The notes: generated from the letters alone by a model not told the origin. Shown: positions 44,354 through 53,813, numbered from the stretch's first letter. The stretch: 64,000 bases of DNA from Sinorhizobium alkalisoli (GCF_008932245.1 NZ_CP034909.1:2488501-2552500), one strand, 5' to 3'. Numbers and translations are program-made.

Positions 44354-45385
44354 TTGTCGAGCCGCCTGCCCCCGCTGAACCCGCTGCGCGCCTTTGAGGC
44401 GACTGCCCGGCGCGGCTCCGTTTCCGCCGCGGCCCGCGAGCTCAACGTCACTCACGGCGCGATCAGTCACCAGATCCGTGCGCTCGAACTGTCCTTCAAC
44501 ACCACTCTTTTCGAACGCGGCGGCAAGCGGCTGAGATTGACGCCGCAAGGCGCGCTCCTGCTCCCTGCCGTCACCCATGCCTTTGCCGAGATCGCCGCCG
44601 CGACGGCGGCGATGACGCGCCCCGCGACCAGCGGCGAGCTCCGCATCACCTGCGTGCCGGCGCTCCTGTCCTTTTGGATGATCCCGCGACTGCATCGCTT
44701 CACCGAGCAATTTCCCGACGTGGAACTGACATTGATCGCTTCGAACGACGCGGCGAACCTCCACTCCCGCGATGTGGATGTCTGCCTGCTCTACGGCGAC
44801 GGCAATTGGGGCGACTGCTGGGCCCGGCTCTGGAGCCGACTGGAGCTTTTCCCCGTTGCGAGCCCGACGCTCCTCAACATGCGGCCGCTACGCTCGATCA
44901 GGGATCTTCGCGACCATGTGATGCTGCACGGCGACGATGGCCGTGAATGGAACACCTGGCTTGCCGCCGCCGATGCGGCCGACCTTCAACGGGGTCGCCA
45001 GCATTTCATGAGCGACGCCCGGCTCTCGACGGAAGGTGCCCTGCACAGCCAGGGCGTGGCGCTCGGCGATACGATCACTGCCGGCAGCCTGATCGCACGG
45101 GGCGAACTGATAGCGCCCTTCGACCTGACCGTACCGGCCAATGATGCGTTCTTCGTCGCCTGTCGTAGCGAGGTCCGGGCGGCCCCGATCGTGCGCGTCT
45201 TCATCGACTGGCTGTTCGCGGCGCTCGAGAGCGATCCCATGCCGGAACTCCAGATGTCCGCCCGAACCATCATTCGTTCGCGCATCCAAAAGGCGGGCGA
45301 GTCCGAAGAGCCGGGAGCGGGTGCAGTTCAACCTGCGCCCTCACGGCGTGCAACCCTCCCGCAGAAGCACAAGGCCCAACCGTAG
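44354..45385 (+). CDS. LysR family regulator of the agmatinase/polyamine operon (GcvA-like)
   Basis: Regulator of 343 residues with the GcvA-type HTH (PPLNPLRAFEATARRGSVSA and ELNVTHGAISHQIRALE) and the effector domain to about residue 300. A Pro/Ala/Arg-rich tail of about 40 residues is extra. Uses a TTG start with GGAG upstream. Divergent from the agmatinase gene across 195 bases that hold a clear palindromic site, so it very probably controls that operon and perhaps the aminotransferase behind it. Confidence 0.92.
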   Translation: MSSRLPPLNPLRAFEATARRGSVSAAARELNVTHGAISHQIRALELSFNTTLFERGGKRLRLTPQGALLLPAVTHAFAEIAAATAAMTRPATSGELRITCVPALLSFWMIPRLHRFTEQFPDVELTLIASNDAANLHSRDVDVCLLYGDGNWGDCWARLWSRLELFPVASPTLLNMRPLRSIRDLRDHVMLHGDDGREWNTWLAAADAADLQRGRQHFMSDARLSTEGALHSQGVALGDTITAGSLIARGELIAPFDLTVPANDAFFVACRSEVRAAPIVRVFIDWLFAALESDPMPELQMSARTIIRSRIQKAGESEEPGAGAVQPAPSRRATLPQKHKAQP

Positions 45386-45433
45386 AGACGGGACGACGAA
45401 ACCGCCGGCCCGTCCAGCAACAGGAAACGCTCC

Positions 45434-46612
45434 ATGCCGCATTTCAATCCGCTCGTCGAAAGGCTTACGCCGCCGCCGGTTCCATCCGTGCTCGCCTGGG
45501 CGAAAGCCTATGACGGGGCAAAGGGTCCCCTGATCGATCTCTCCCAGGCGGTGCCCGGCTATCCCGCCCATTCGGACATGCTGAAATGGCTTGGCGAGGC
45601 TGCCGCCTCGCCGGCCTATGCGGGCTATGGCGCGATCGAAGGCGAAGCGGAACTGCGCAAGGCCTATGCCGAGCACGTTGCGGCGCTTTATGGCGCTCCA
45701 ATCACGGCCGCCAATATTCACATCACATCCGGCTGCAACCAGGCTTTCACCGCGACAGCGATGGCGATTGCCGGCGCCGGCGATACGGTGGTGATGACCA
45801 ACCCCTATTATTTCAACCAGGAGACGACATTGGCGATGCTCGGCATCAATGTCGAGCTCGTGCCATGCGATGCGGGCGCCGGCTTCCTGCCGGAGATCGA
45901 GACCATAGCCTCGGCACTTCGTCCGGGTGTCCGCGCCATGGCGCTCGTGTCGCCCAACAATCCGACCGGTGCCGTCTATCCGCCGGAACTGATTCACCGC
46001 ATCCACGAAATCTGCCGCGGAAACGGCACCTGGCTAGTCCTCGACGAGACCTACCGCGATTTCCTGCCCGATGCTGCCGCGGCGCCGCATGAGCTCCTCC
46101 GGGCGAAAGGTTGGGAGGAGGGTATCATCGGCCTCTACAGCTTCTCGAAGTCCTTCTGCATCCCCGGCCACCGCCTTGGCGCGATCACGGCTGGACCGGC
46201 GCTGATCGCGCAGGTCACGAAGGTCATGGACAACCTGCAGATCTGCGCCCCACGCGCCGCCCAGGCCGCGGTCGCCCAGGCGCTTCCGGCTCTCGCCGAC
46301 TGGCGGCTTGGCAATCGCGCGGAGATCGCCGCCCGCGCAAGAGCGCTCGAAACGGTCTTGAGCCGCCTGCCGCAATGGAAGCTGAAGGCCATCGGCGCCT
46401 ATTTCGCCTATATCCGTCACCCTTTCCCGGACATCGACTCGCGATTCGTCGCCGAGAAGCTGGCCAAGCTTGCCGGCATCCTCTGCCTGCCAGGCGACTA
46501 TTTCGGCGAAGGTCAGGAAGATTACCTGCGCTTCGCCTTCGCCAACGCGGATGTGCCGACGATCCAGAAGCTCGAAGAACGGCTCTCCGGCTTCGCTCTA
46601 CCGGGCATCTGA
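45434..46612 (+). CDS. Class I/II PLP-dependent aminotransferase
   Basis: Fold-type I aminotransferase of 392 residues: substrate loop GYGAIEGEAELRKAYAEH, NNPTG-type motif SPNNPTGAVYPPE, LDETYRDF, PLP lysine in YSFSKSFCIPGHRLG, and a late Arg in DYLRFAFAN. It follows the LysR gene by 48 bases. Likely acts in amino acid or polyamine-derived amine metabolism; substrate not evident. Confidence 0.92.
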   Translation: MPHFNPLVERLTPPPVPSVLAWAKAYDGAKGPLIDLSQAVPGYPAHSDMLKWLGEAAASPAYAGYGAIEGEAELRKAYAEHVAALYGAPITAANIHITSGCNQAFTATAMAIAGAGDTVVMTNPYYFNQETTLAMLGINVELVPCDAGAGFLPEIETIASALRPGVRAMALVSPNNPTGAVYPPELIHRIHEICRGNGTWLVLDETYRDFLPDAAAAPHELLRAKGWEEGIIGLYSFSKSFCIPGHRLGAITAGPALIAQVTKVMDNLQICAPRAAQAAVAQALPALADWRLGNRAEIAARARALETVLSRLPQWKLKAIGAYFAYIRHPFPDIDSRFVAEKLAKLAGILCLPGDYFGEGQEDYLRFAFANADVPTIQKLEERLSGFALPGI

Positions 46613-46722
46613 GAACGTGGGGATCTCCGGAACAGGCCGCGTGTCTGGTCAGAGGCCTCAGACGCGTGCAGCCCCTTTGTGCGTCCGAAAGCGGGCGCAG
46701 GACAGAGGCTTCCCGCAGGTGG

Positions 46723-46866
46723 TCAGATCAGGCCGATGATGAGGGCGCAGACGAACGCGAAAGCTGCCAGGACGGCAAGACTGTGAGGCATGACGGCGAC
46801 CGGCCGGTGCCTGGCCGGGGCGGCGACCTGATAGCGGGATCGGATCATCGCCTTGGTCGCGTTCAT
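46723..46866 (-). CDS. Small single-helix membrane protein (47 residues)
   Basis: A short frame, MNATKAMIRSRY at its start, Arg/Pro-rich in the middle, ending in one strong membrane helix (SLAVLAAFAFVCALIIGL). GGAGAGG lies seven bases before the ATG at 46866; an ATG two codons earlier (46872) is too close to it. The positive N-terminal half suggests an N-in orientation. I do not know the family. It is isolated between the aminotransferase gene and an inverted mosaic repeat, with no other gene on its strand nearby. Composition and ribosome site support it, but expression is unproven. Confidence 0.55.
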   Translation of the reverse strand: MNATKAMIRSRYQVAAPARHRPVAVMPHSLAVLAAFAFVCALIIGLI

Positions 46867-46992
46867 TTTCATCCTCTCCGCTGTTTCGAGACAGCAGTTC
46901 TCCTATATTCTCGATTGAATTTATAGAGATCAATTTCCCCCGATGGCGCGGAACGTGAAAATTCGTTTCGGCATTCGGCATCGGCAACGTCT

Positions 46993-47076
46993 TGCTGCAG
47001 CGGCGCGCCTCTTTTCAGACGCGCAAAGCGTCGCTGCAACTCTTTCAATCTGCGCATTCGAACGTTCCGAAAACGG
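46993..47076. repeat. Rhizobial intergenic mosaic element, inverted copy
   Basis: On the minus strand it reads from ttccgaa through gatgcgcag-like and cagcgac segments to the gcgcgtct-gaaaag core and gcgccgctgca, matching 35697-35798 with several changes. It lies downstream of the oxidoreductase gene, on that gene's strand. A shorter fragment (gtgcgtcc-gaaa-gcgggcgc) is seen at 46666-46699. Confidence 0.7.
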
Positions 47077-47146
47077 GGCACGAACTTCCGTCCGATGCAC
47101 TCGTCCCGCCCCCCGGGACATCCAGCGGCGGGCGCAAGATCAGGCA

Positions 47147-48457
47147 TTACCAACCGATGGCGTCCCGGAATGAATACCACCACGAGCCAATCGTCGAATA
47201 TTGCGCGCGGAACATCCGCCCGCCCGGGAAGGGGTACCAGGGCAGCTTTTCGAAGGCGGCGAAACGGGCGGCGTCGCCATCGATCGCCTCCGCAAGTGTG
47301 CGGCCGAAAAGATGGGAGCCGGTAACGCCGTGCCCGCTGTAGCCATGGGCGAAATAGGTGTTGGGGCCGATCCGCCCCATCTGCGGCACGCGGGTGAAGG
47401 AAAGCGCGAAATTGCCGCTCCAGGCATAGTCGATCTTCACACCCTTGAGCTGCGGGAAGACCTTTTCGAGATTTGGTTTCAGTTTCGCCGCCACATCGGG
47501 CGGATCGGTGCCGCCATAGACCGTGCCCCCGCCGAAAATCATGCGCTTGTCGGCGGAAAGCCGGAAGTAATCGAGGATATAGCGCACGTCCTCCACGCAC
47601 ATGTCACTCGGAATGAGCGATTGGGCCAGCTCTTCCCCGAGGGGCGCGGTCGCCAGCATCTGCGTCGAGACCGGCATGACGCGGGCGGCAAGCTCCGGCA
47701 CCGCGTCGCCGAGATAGGCATTGCCGCAGAGGACGACAGCGCGGGCGGAGACTTCCCCCTCCTGCGTATAGACGTTCGGCCGGGCCGCCGCGTGGTCGAC
47801 ACGGATCACCGGCGACATTTCGTAGATCGTGCCGCCGAGGCTCTCGAAGGCGCGCGCCTCGCCGAGCACCAGATTGAGCGGGTGCATATGGCCGCCGGTG
47901 GTGTCCAGCATGCCGCCGCAATAGGCCTCGGCATTGACGAGCTTCCTGAGCGCCTCGCGGTCGAGCAACTCATGCTCGTCCATGCCGTATTTGCGCCAGA
48001 GCGCATGCTTGGCCTCGAGCTCCTTCATATGTGCACTGGTGTAGGCGGCGTAGATGTTGCCAGACTTCAGGTCGCAGTCGATCTGATACGCGTTGACGAG
48101 CCGGCGGATGATCCGCCCGCCCTCCTGCACGAGGCCGCCGATGAACCGAGCGGCGCCCTCACCATAACGGCGCCCGATTGTCGACAGGCTGGCATTGAGA
48201 CCGTTGACGATCTGACCGCCATTGCGTCCCGAGGCGCCCCAGCCGACTTGCGCCCCCTCGACCACTGTCACCTTGTAGCCCTTTTCGGCCAGATGAATGG
48301 CCGTCGACAAACCGGTGTACCCGGCACCGACCACGCAGACGTCGGTCTCGATCCGCCCTTCAATCTTGAGGGGCGTGCGGACGACGTTGCGCGAGGCGGC
48401 ATAGTAGCTCGTCGGATAGGAGCCGTCGCCGGAATAAGAGTTTCTGACCCTCGCCAT
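47147..48457 (-). CDS. puuB: FAD-dependent amine oxidase, gamma-glutamylputrescine oxidase (PuuB)-like
   Basis: DAO-family flavoprotein of 436 residues. FAD-binding motif DVCVVGAGYTGLSTAIHLAEKG (about 37-58), then WGASGRNGGQIVNG, typical of PuuB/OrdL; near the C terminus HGYSGHGVTGSHLFGRTLAEA. N-terminal SYPTSYYAAS is also a PuuB feature. Start at 48457 (MARVRNSYSG); the frame is open further without support. E. coli PuuB oxidises gamma-glutamylputrescine in putrescine breakdown, which suits the neighbouring agmatinase and importer. Other puu genes are absent here, so a related amine could be the substrate. Confidence 0.88.
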   Translation of the reverse strand: MARVRNSYSGDGSYPTSYYAASRNVVRTPLKIEGRIETDVCVVGAGYTGLSTAIHLAEKGYKVTVVEGAQVGWGASGRNGGQIVNGLNASLSTIGRRYGEGAARFIGGLVQEGGRIIRRLVNAYQIDCDLKSGNIYAAYTSAHMKELEAKHALWRKYGMDEHELLDREALRKLVNAEAYCGGMLDTTGGHMHPLNLVLGEARAFESLGGTIYEMSPVIRVDHAAARPNVYTQEGEVSARAVVLCGNAYLGDAVPELAARVMPVSTQMLATAPLGEELAQSLIPSDMCVEDVRYILDYFRLSADKRMIFGGGTVYGGTDPPDVAAKLKPNLEKVFPQLKGVKIDYAWSGNFALSFTRVPQMGRIGPNTYFAHGYSGHGVTGSHLFGRTLAEAIDGDAARFAAFEKLPWYPFPGGRMFRAQYSTIGSWWYSFRDAIGW

Positions 48458-48572
48458 CGTTGCAGCGTTCCACTTTTGGCAAGACCTGGATACGGCCGGG
48501 ACTTCGGCGGCAGGAGAAATAACGCAAATCTTGCCTCTTGACCATGCCGCGCTCCGCACTCATAGTGATCAG

Positions 48573-48583
48573 ATGTCAGACCA
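48573..48583. promoter_or_regulatory. GntR/FadR-type operator half-palindrome
   Basis: ATGTCAGACCA matches the FadR-subfamily core TNGTNNNACNA at all but one fixed position and lies 15 bases before the GntR gene start, in the region shared with the divergent oxidase gene. Likely autoregulatory site. Confidence 0.45.
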
Positions 48584-48598
48584 ATTTCAGGAACTGCA

Positions 48599-49315
48599 AT
48601 GCCCGAACCGGCCAAAGCGACACTGCTGCCCCTGCCCGCGGTGGACCGGGCGCAGCAGGTGATCGCCGCTCTCGCCGATTACATCCAGCTATCGGGCCTG
48701 AAACCGGGCGACCGACTGCCGGCAGAGCGCGAGCTGATGGCCGCACTGGCCGTCGGCCGCTCGACGGTTCGCGAGGTCATCAGCCATTTCCAGGCGCTCG
48801 GCGTTGTCGAGGCGCGCAAGGGCAGCGGGACCTATCTGCTGCGGGCAATTTCGGGTGCCACCATTCACATGCCGCTGGCGCTCGACACCGGACACTTGCG
48901 CGATGCGCTGCTGCAGACGCTCGAGGTCCGGCGCGGTATCGAGATCGAGGCCGGCATGGTGGCCGCGCGCCGTCGCACAGAGGCGGATCTCGCCAATATC
49001 GAAGCGAAGCTCGAAGAGATGGAGCGCGCGCATCTCGCCCAGGGCACCTCCGGCCCAGAAGACTTGGCCTTTCACCTCGCGATCTACGACGCCACCCACA
49101 ACCCCCTGTTCCGGCAATTGCTCGAGCAGATGCGTGAGGCTTTCGAGCGCTTCTGGGAAAAACCCTTCGACCGGCCAGATTTCGCCCGCCGGTCCTTCCC
49201 CTTTCACCGCACCCTCTTCAACGCGATCGCGGCGCGGGATCCGGATGCCGCCCGGGAAGAGACGTTGAAAATCCTCGCCATCGTCGAGGAAGACATCAGG
49301 GAAATGTCCAAATGA
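48599..49315 (+). CDS. GntR family regulator (FadR subfamily)
   Basis: Regulator of 238 residues with the GntR winged HTH (about 15-80: GLKPGDRLPAERELMAALAV and GRSTVREVISHFQALGVVEA) and an all-helical FCD ligand domain (about 95-230) with metal-type residues (FHLAIYDATHNP, FHRTLFNAI). Overlaps the PLP-enzyme gene by four bases and is divergent from the PuuB-like gene. Effector unknown; FCD proteins often sense carboxylates or amino-acid-like metabolites. Confidence 0.93.
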   Translation: MPEPAKATLLPLPAVDRAQQVIAALADYIQLSGLKPGDRLPAERELMAALAVGRSTVREVISHFQALGVVEARKGSGTYLLRAISGATIHMPLALDTGHLRDALLQTLEVRRGIEIEAGMVAARRRTEADLANIEAKLEEMERAHLAQGTSGPEDLAFHLAIYDATHNPLFRQLLEQMREAFERFWEKPFDRPDFARRSFPFHRTLFNAIAARDPDAAREETLKILAIVEEDIREMSK

Positions 49316-50481
49316 GCGATGGCCTCGATCTCTTCGACAAAGCCTCGCTGATCGCAGCACATGACGAGGGCCATGCTTTCGACGCCGTCGTGCCGCCGAT
49401 CGTCCAGACCTCGCTCTTCACCTTCAAGGACTATGACGAAATGATCGCCTGCTATCTGGGCGAGCATGTGCGCCCCGTATACTCGCGCGGCCTCAATCCG
49501 ACGGTGCGGATGTTCGAGGAGATGCTGGCGAAGCTCGAAGGCGCCGAAGATGCGATCGGCTTTGCCAGCGGCATGTCGGCCATCTCCTCCACCGTCCTTT
49601 CCTTCGTCGAGCCCGGAGACCGCATCGTCGCGGTCAGGCATGTTTATCCGGATGCGTTCCGCCTGTTCGGCACGCATCTCAGGCGCATGCGGATCGAGGT
49701 CACCTATGTCGACGGTCGCGATGAGGAGGCGGTCGCTAGAGCGCTTCCCGGAGCCAAGCTCTTCTACATGGAGAGCCCGACGAGCTGGGTCATGGACACC
49801 CACGACGTCGCCGTGCTCGCGGCGCTCGCCAGGGCAAAGGGGATCGTCACCGTCATCGACAACAGCTGGGCGAGCCCGATCTTCCAGCAGCCGATCGCTC
49901 TCGGCGTCGATCTCGTCATCCACTCGGCCTCGAAGTACCTAGGCGGCCACAGCGATGTGGTCGCCGGCGTCGTCGCCGGATCGAGCGACCTGGTCGGCCG
50001 CATCCGCTCGGAGGCCTATCCCTATCTCGGCGCCAAGCTTTCGCCCTTCGAGGCCTGGCTTCTGATCCGCGGCCTGCGGACGCTGCCGATCCGGATGAAA
50101 GCGCATGAGCGCTCGGCGCTCGGCATCGCCCGGCGGCTGCAGGAGCATCCATCGGTCGAGACCGTTTGCCATCCCGGCCTCGGCAATCACCTGCCGCCGG
50201 GGCTTTCGGGCACGTCCGGCCTCTTCTCCTTCATCTTTCGTGAGGGCGTCGACCTGCGCCGCTTCGCCGACCATCTGCAGCTCTTCAAGCTCGGCGTATC
50301 CTGGGGCGGCCACGAAAGCCTCATCGTGCCGGGAGAAATCGTTCTTGCACAGAAAGCGCAACCCAATTCCGCGGTCGCCTTCGGCATTTCTCCGCGGTCG
50401 GTAAGGCTCCATGTCGGCCTGGAGGGAACGGAGGCCCTCTGGAGCGATCTCGAAGCAGCAATCGCCGCTTCGTCAGGTTGA
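49312..50481 (+). CDS. Cys/Met-metabolism PLP enzyme (cystathionine beta-lyase / gamma-synthase family)
   Basis: Fold-type I PLP enzyme of 389 residues: substrate and PLP loop PVYSRGLNPTVRMFEEMLAK, GFASGMSAISSTVLSF, DNSWASPIFQQP, and PLP lysine in HSASKYLGGHSDVVAG. The family includes cystathionine beta-lyase and gamma-synthase and related C-S lyases, and sequence alone does not settle which reaction applies. Four-base overlap with gntR upstream and then a sugar importer: an unusual setting for methionine synthesis, so a catabolic C-S lyase is possible. Confidence 0.9.
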   Translation: MSDGLDLFDKASLIAAHDEGHAFDAVVPPIVQTSLFTFKDYDEMIACYLGEHVRPVYSRGLNPTVRMFEEMLAKLEGAEDAIGFASGMSAISSTVLSFVEPGDRIVAVRHVYPDAFRLFGTHLRRMRIEVTYVDGRDEEAVARALPGAKLFYMESPTSWVMDTHDVAVLAALARAKGIVTVIDNSWASPIFQQPIALGVDLVIHSASKYLGGHSDVVAGVVAGSSDLVGRIRSEAYPYLGAKLSPFEAWLLIRGLRTLPIRMKAHERSALGIARRLQEHPSVETVCHPGLGNHLPPGLSGTSGLFSFIFREGVDLRRFADHLQLFKLGVSWGGHESLIVPGEIVLAQKAQPNSAVAFGISPRSVRLHVGLEGTEALWSDLEAAIAASSG

Positions 50482-50573
50482 CGAGAAACGGATCAGGAAA
50501 GGCGCAAGCGGTTTGGCGTCGCCACCTGCTCGCGGAAAATCAGGTCAGCACCTAAGAAAAGGGGAACTGAGGA

Positions 50574-51836
50574 ATGAGGAAACTGATCACAGCCACCCTG
50601 CTCGCCACGCTGATGGCCGGCAGCGCCCTTGCCCAGACCAGGCTGAAGCTCGTCGAGGTCATCACCAGCCCCGAGCGCACCGAAACGCTGAAATCGATCG
50701 TCGCGAAATTCGAGGCGGCCAACCCCGGCACGACCGTGGAAATCATCTCCCTGCCCTGGGGCGAGGCCTTCCAGAAATTCGCGACCATGGTTTCGGCCGG
50801 CGAAGTCCCGGACGTGATGGAAATGCCGGACACTTGGCTGTCGCTCTATGCCAATAACGGAATGCTCGAAAGTCTCGAGCCCTATCTCGCCAAATGGGAA
50901 CACACTTCAGGGCTCACCGAGCGCGCGTTGGAGCTCGGCCGTGACGTCAACGATACCGCCTACATGCTGCCTTACGGCTTCTATCTCCGGGCGATGTTCT
51001 ACAACAGGAATCTTCTTGAGGAAGCCGGCGTTGCCGAGCCGCCGAAGACGATGGACGATTTCGTCAAGGCGTCGGAAGCGATCTCCAACCTGCCCGGCAA
51101 ATCCGGCTACTGCCTGCGCGGCGGCCCAGGCGGGCTCAATGGCTGGGTCATGTTCGGCGCCACCATGGCCGGAGACAACAAGTTCTTCAACGAGGACGGC
51201 ACTTCGACTATGAACAGCGAGGGCTGGATAAAAGGGCTGACCTGGGTCGTCGATCTCTACAAGAACGGTCTTGCACCGAAAGACAGCGTCAACTGGGGCT
51301 TCAACGAGATCGTCGCCGGCTTCTATAGCGGCACCTGCGCCTTCCTCGACCAGGATCCAGATGCGCTGATCGCAATCGCCCAGCGCATGAAGCCCGAAGA
51401 CTTCGGCGTCACCACGATGCCGAAGGGGCCAAGCGGCAAGGCCTTCACCACCATCGGCTTTGCCGGCTGGTCGATGATGTCGGCGAGCCAGAACAAGGAG
51501 CTTGCCTGGAAGCTGATCGAAACACTCGAAGGTCCGGAAGGCAACATCGAGTGGAACAAGCGCACCGGCGCGCTGCCGGTCCATAAATCGGCCGAGAAGG
51601 ATCCCTTCTACGCAGGCCCGCAGTTCAAGGGCTGGTTCGACGAACTCGCCGACAAGGACGTCGTCCTGACCGTGATGCCGACCTATCTCGAGGAGTTCGC
51701 CTATTTCAAGGATTCGCTTGCGATCAAGACCACCCAGGAAGCACTGCTCGGCGACATCACGCCGGAACAGCTCGCCAATCAGTGGGCGGAGTATCTGACC
51801 AAGGCGCAGCAGAAATACCTGGAAAGCAAGAAGTAG
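50574..51836 (+). CDS. Sugar ABC importer binding protein (CUT1 family)
   Basis: Periplasmic binding protein of 420 residues (MalE/UgpB type): Sec signal peptide (LITATLLATLMAGSALA, cleaved before QTR), ligand-domain motifs FEAANPGTTVEIISLPWGEA and LPYGFYLRAMFYNRNLLEE. AAGGGGAACTGAGG ribosome site. First gene of the importer; sugar not predictable. Confidence 0.94.
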   Translation: MRKLITATLLATLMAGSALAQTRLKLVEVITSPERTETLKSIVAKFEAANPGTTVEIISLPWGEAFQKFATMVSAGEVPDVMEMPDTWLSLYANNGMLESLEPYLAKWEHTSGLTERALELGRDVNDTAYMLPYGFYLRAMFYNRNLLEEAGVAEPPKTMDDFVKASEAISNLPGKSGYCLRGGPGGLNGWVMFGATMAGDNKFFNEDGTSTMNSEGWIKGLTWVVDLYKNGLAPKDSVNWGFNEIVAGFYSGTCAFLDQDPDALIAIAQRMKPEDFGVTTMPKGPSGKAFTTIGFAGWSMMSASQNKELAWKLIETLEGPEGNIEWNKRTGALPVHKSAEKDPFYAGPQFKGWFDELADKDVVLTVMPTYLEEFAYFKDSLAIKTTQEALLGDITPEQLANQWAEYLTKAQQKYLESKK

Positions 51837-51900
51837 CGCCGGCGCGGGCGGCGGCTCTGCCGCCGCCCCCCCGCACGACAGCAAAGACAGGCGCCGCGAG

Positions 51901-52008
51901 GCTGCTGCATGCCTTCGTAAATCGTGCGTGTTTTAAAGACAAAGGCATGCAGCGATCCAAAGTGCTACTGCGACCTTCGCCCGCCTTGAAGGACACGCGG
52001 TGCTGTAG
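51901..52008. repeat. Rhizobial intergenic mosaic element (variant)
   Basis: Shares the ends and core of the family described at 35697-35798 (ctactgcgacc near the right, gtgctgta at the end), with an internal palindrome gctgcatgcctt...aaggcatgcagc (51903-51953). The same gcatgc-type middle is seen at 33311-33425. It lies in the 190-base gap of the importer operon. Confidence 0.7.
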
Positions 52009-52026
52009 GAAAGGGAACTCTGACCG

Positions 52027-52962
52027 ATGGTCTATGCCGCACGCCAAGACGGCCTGCCCGCGATCCGACCACCGCTGATGAAACGCATCGCGGATGCCTC
52101 GGCGCCCTATCTCTACAGCGCCCCGGCGCTCATCCTGATCGCCACCGTGATGCTGGTTCCGTTGGCGCTCGGCATCTCCTACGCCTTTCGCGACGTCCAG
52201 CTCCTCAATCCCTTTTCAGGCGCCTTTATCGGCCTCGATCACTTCCGCGCGCTCTCTCATGACGAAGCCTTCTTCCGCTCGCTGCGCAACACGTTCTGGT
52301 GGACTGGCGCCTCCGTGCTTCTGCAATTCACGTTCGGGCTCATCCTGGCACTGCTGCTCGATAAGCCGTTCCGCGGCCGTGCCCTCGCCCAGGCGCTCGT
52401 GTTCCTGCCTTGGGCGGTGCCGAGCTTTCTTGCCGGTCTCAACTGGGCCTGGCTCTTCAACCCAGTCGTCGGCCCGCTGCCACACTGGCTCTACGCGGCC
52501 GGGCTCATGAGCGAGCCGGGCAATATCCTCTCCGATCCCCACCTTGCCCTGTGGGGCCCGATCATCGCCAACATCTGGTGGGGCATTCCTTTCTTCGCGA
52601 TCACCCTTTTGGCGGCGCTGCAGGCGATCCCGCGCGATCTCTACGAGGCGGCAAGCATCGACGGGGCCGGCGCCGCCCAGCGCTTCCTTTCGATCACGCT
52701 CCCCTTCCTCGCTCCGACCATCGCGATCACCATACTGCTGCGCACCGTCTGGATCTCCAACTTCGCCGATCTCATCATCGTGATGACCAATGGCGGGCCA
52801 GCCGATCGGACGCAGATCGTCGCCAGCTACATCTTCACCCAGGCCTTCAAGCGGCTCGATTTCGGCTATGCCTCGGCCGTGGCGCTGGTGCTCCTGGCGC
52901 TGCTCCTCGCCTATTCGCTGCTGATCGTGATGCTTAGGCAGTGGCTTCTGAGCAAGGATTGA
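52027..52962 (+). CDS. Sugar ABC importer permease (MalF-like)
   Basis: CUT1 permease of 311 residues, six predicted helices, EAA loop EAASIDGAGAAQRFLSITLP. A later ATG at 52078 (MKRIADASAP) is another possible start. It ends five bases before the next permease gene. Confidence 0.93.
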   Translation: MVYAARQDGLPAIRPPLMKRIADASAPYLYSAPALILIATVMLVPLALGISYAFRDVQLLNPFSGAFIGLDHFRALSHDEAFFRSLRNTFWWTGASVLLQFTFGLILALLLDKPFRGRALAQALVFLPWAVPSFLAGLNWAWLFNPVVGPLPHWLYAAGLMSEPGNILSDPHLALWGPIIANIWWGIPFFAITLLAALQAIPRDLYEAASIDGAGAAQRFLSITLPFLAPTIAITILLRTVWISNFADLIIVMTNGGPADRTQIVASYIFTQAFKRLDFGYASAVALVLLALLLAYSLLIVMLRQWLLSKD

Positions 52963-52966
52963 AACG

Positions 52967-53800
52967 ATGGGCGCCAAGCCTGCCCTCCTCACCATCGCGC
53001 ACCGCCTCGCGATCCTCGCCTATATCGCCTTCGCGCTCTTTCCGCTGTTTTGGCTGCTCAAGGTCGCGGTTACGCCCAACGACCTGCTCTATTCGGAAGG
53101 CATCCGGCTCTGGCCGTCGCGCGCGAGCCTCGAACATTTCGAATTCGTACTCCGGCATAGCGCTTTTCCGGTTTTTTTCCGCAATAGCCTGATCGTCTCC
53201 GGCTCGACCGCCGTCGTCGTGACGATCCTGGCCTCGCTCTCCGGCTACGCACTCTCGCGGTTCCGTTTCCGTGGCAAATACTGGCTGGTGACGTTGATGC
53301 TCCTGACCCAGATGTTCCCCTTGGTGATGCTGGTCGCGCCGATCTTCAAGATCCTGTCGCCGATTGGGCTCACCAACAGCCTGACCGGTCTCGTCATCGT
53401 CTACTCGGCCTTCAATGTGCCCTTTGCAACATTCCTGATGCAGTCCTTCTTCGACGGCATTCCCAAGGACCTGGAGGAGGCGGCGATGATCGATGGCGCG
53501 ACGCAATTCGTCGCATTCCGCCAGATCATCCTGCCGCTGACGCTGCCGGGGATTGCCGCCACCCTCGGCTTCGTCTTCACGGCCGCCTGGAGCGAGCTGC
53601 TCTTCTCGCTGATGCTGATCTCCGGCAACGAACAGGCGACGTTTCCGGTCGGGCTCCTCTCTTTCGTCTCGAAGTTCTCGGTCGACTTTGGACAGATGAT
53701 GGCCGCCGGCGTGCTGGCGCTGATCCCGGCCGGGCTCTTCTTCCTGCTCATTCAACGCTACCTCGTGCAGGGCCTGACGGCCGGCGCGGTCAAAGGCTGA
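52967..53800 (+). CDS. Sugar ABC importer permease (MalG-like)
   Basis: CUT1 permease of 277 residues with six helices and the EAA loop EAAMIDGATQFVAFRQIILP. Full family length. Confidence 0.94.
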   Translation: MGAKPALLTIAHRLAILAYIAFALFPLFWLLKVAVTPNDLLYSEGIRLWPSRASLEHFEFVLRHSAFPVFFRNSLIVSGSTAVVVTILASLSGYALSRFRFRGKYWLVTLMLLTQMFPLVMLVAPIFKILSPIGLTNSLTGLVIVYSAFNVPFATFLMQSFFDGIPKDLEEAAMIDGATQFVAFRQIILPLTLPGIAATLGFVFTAAWSELLFSLMLISGNEQATFPVGLLSFVSKFSVDFGQMMAAGVLALIPAGLFFLLIQRYLVQGLTAGAVKG

Positions 53801-53813
53801 GGGCTAATCCACC

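Noticed and set aside
47201..48541. 446-codon plus-strand frame opposite the PuuB-like gene
   Set aside because: Antisense shadow with no recognisable domain.
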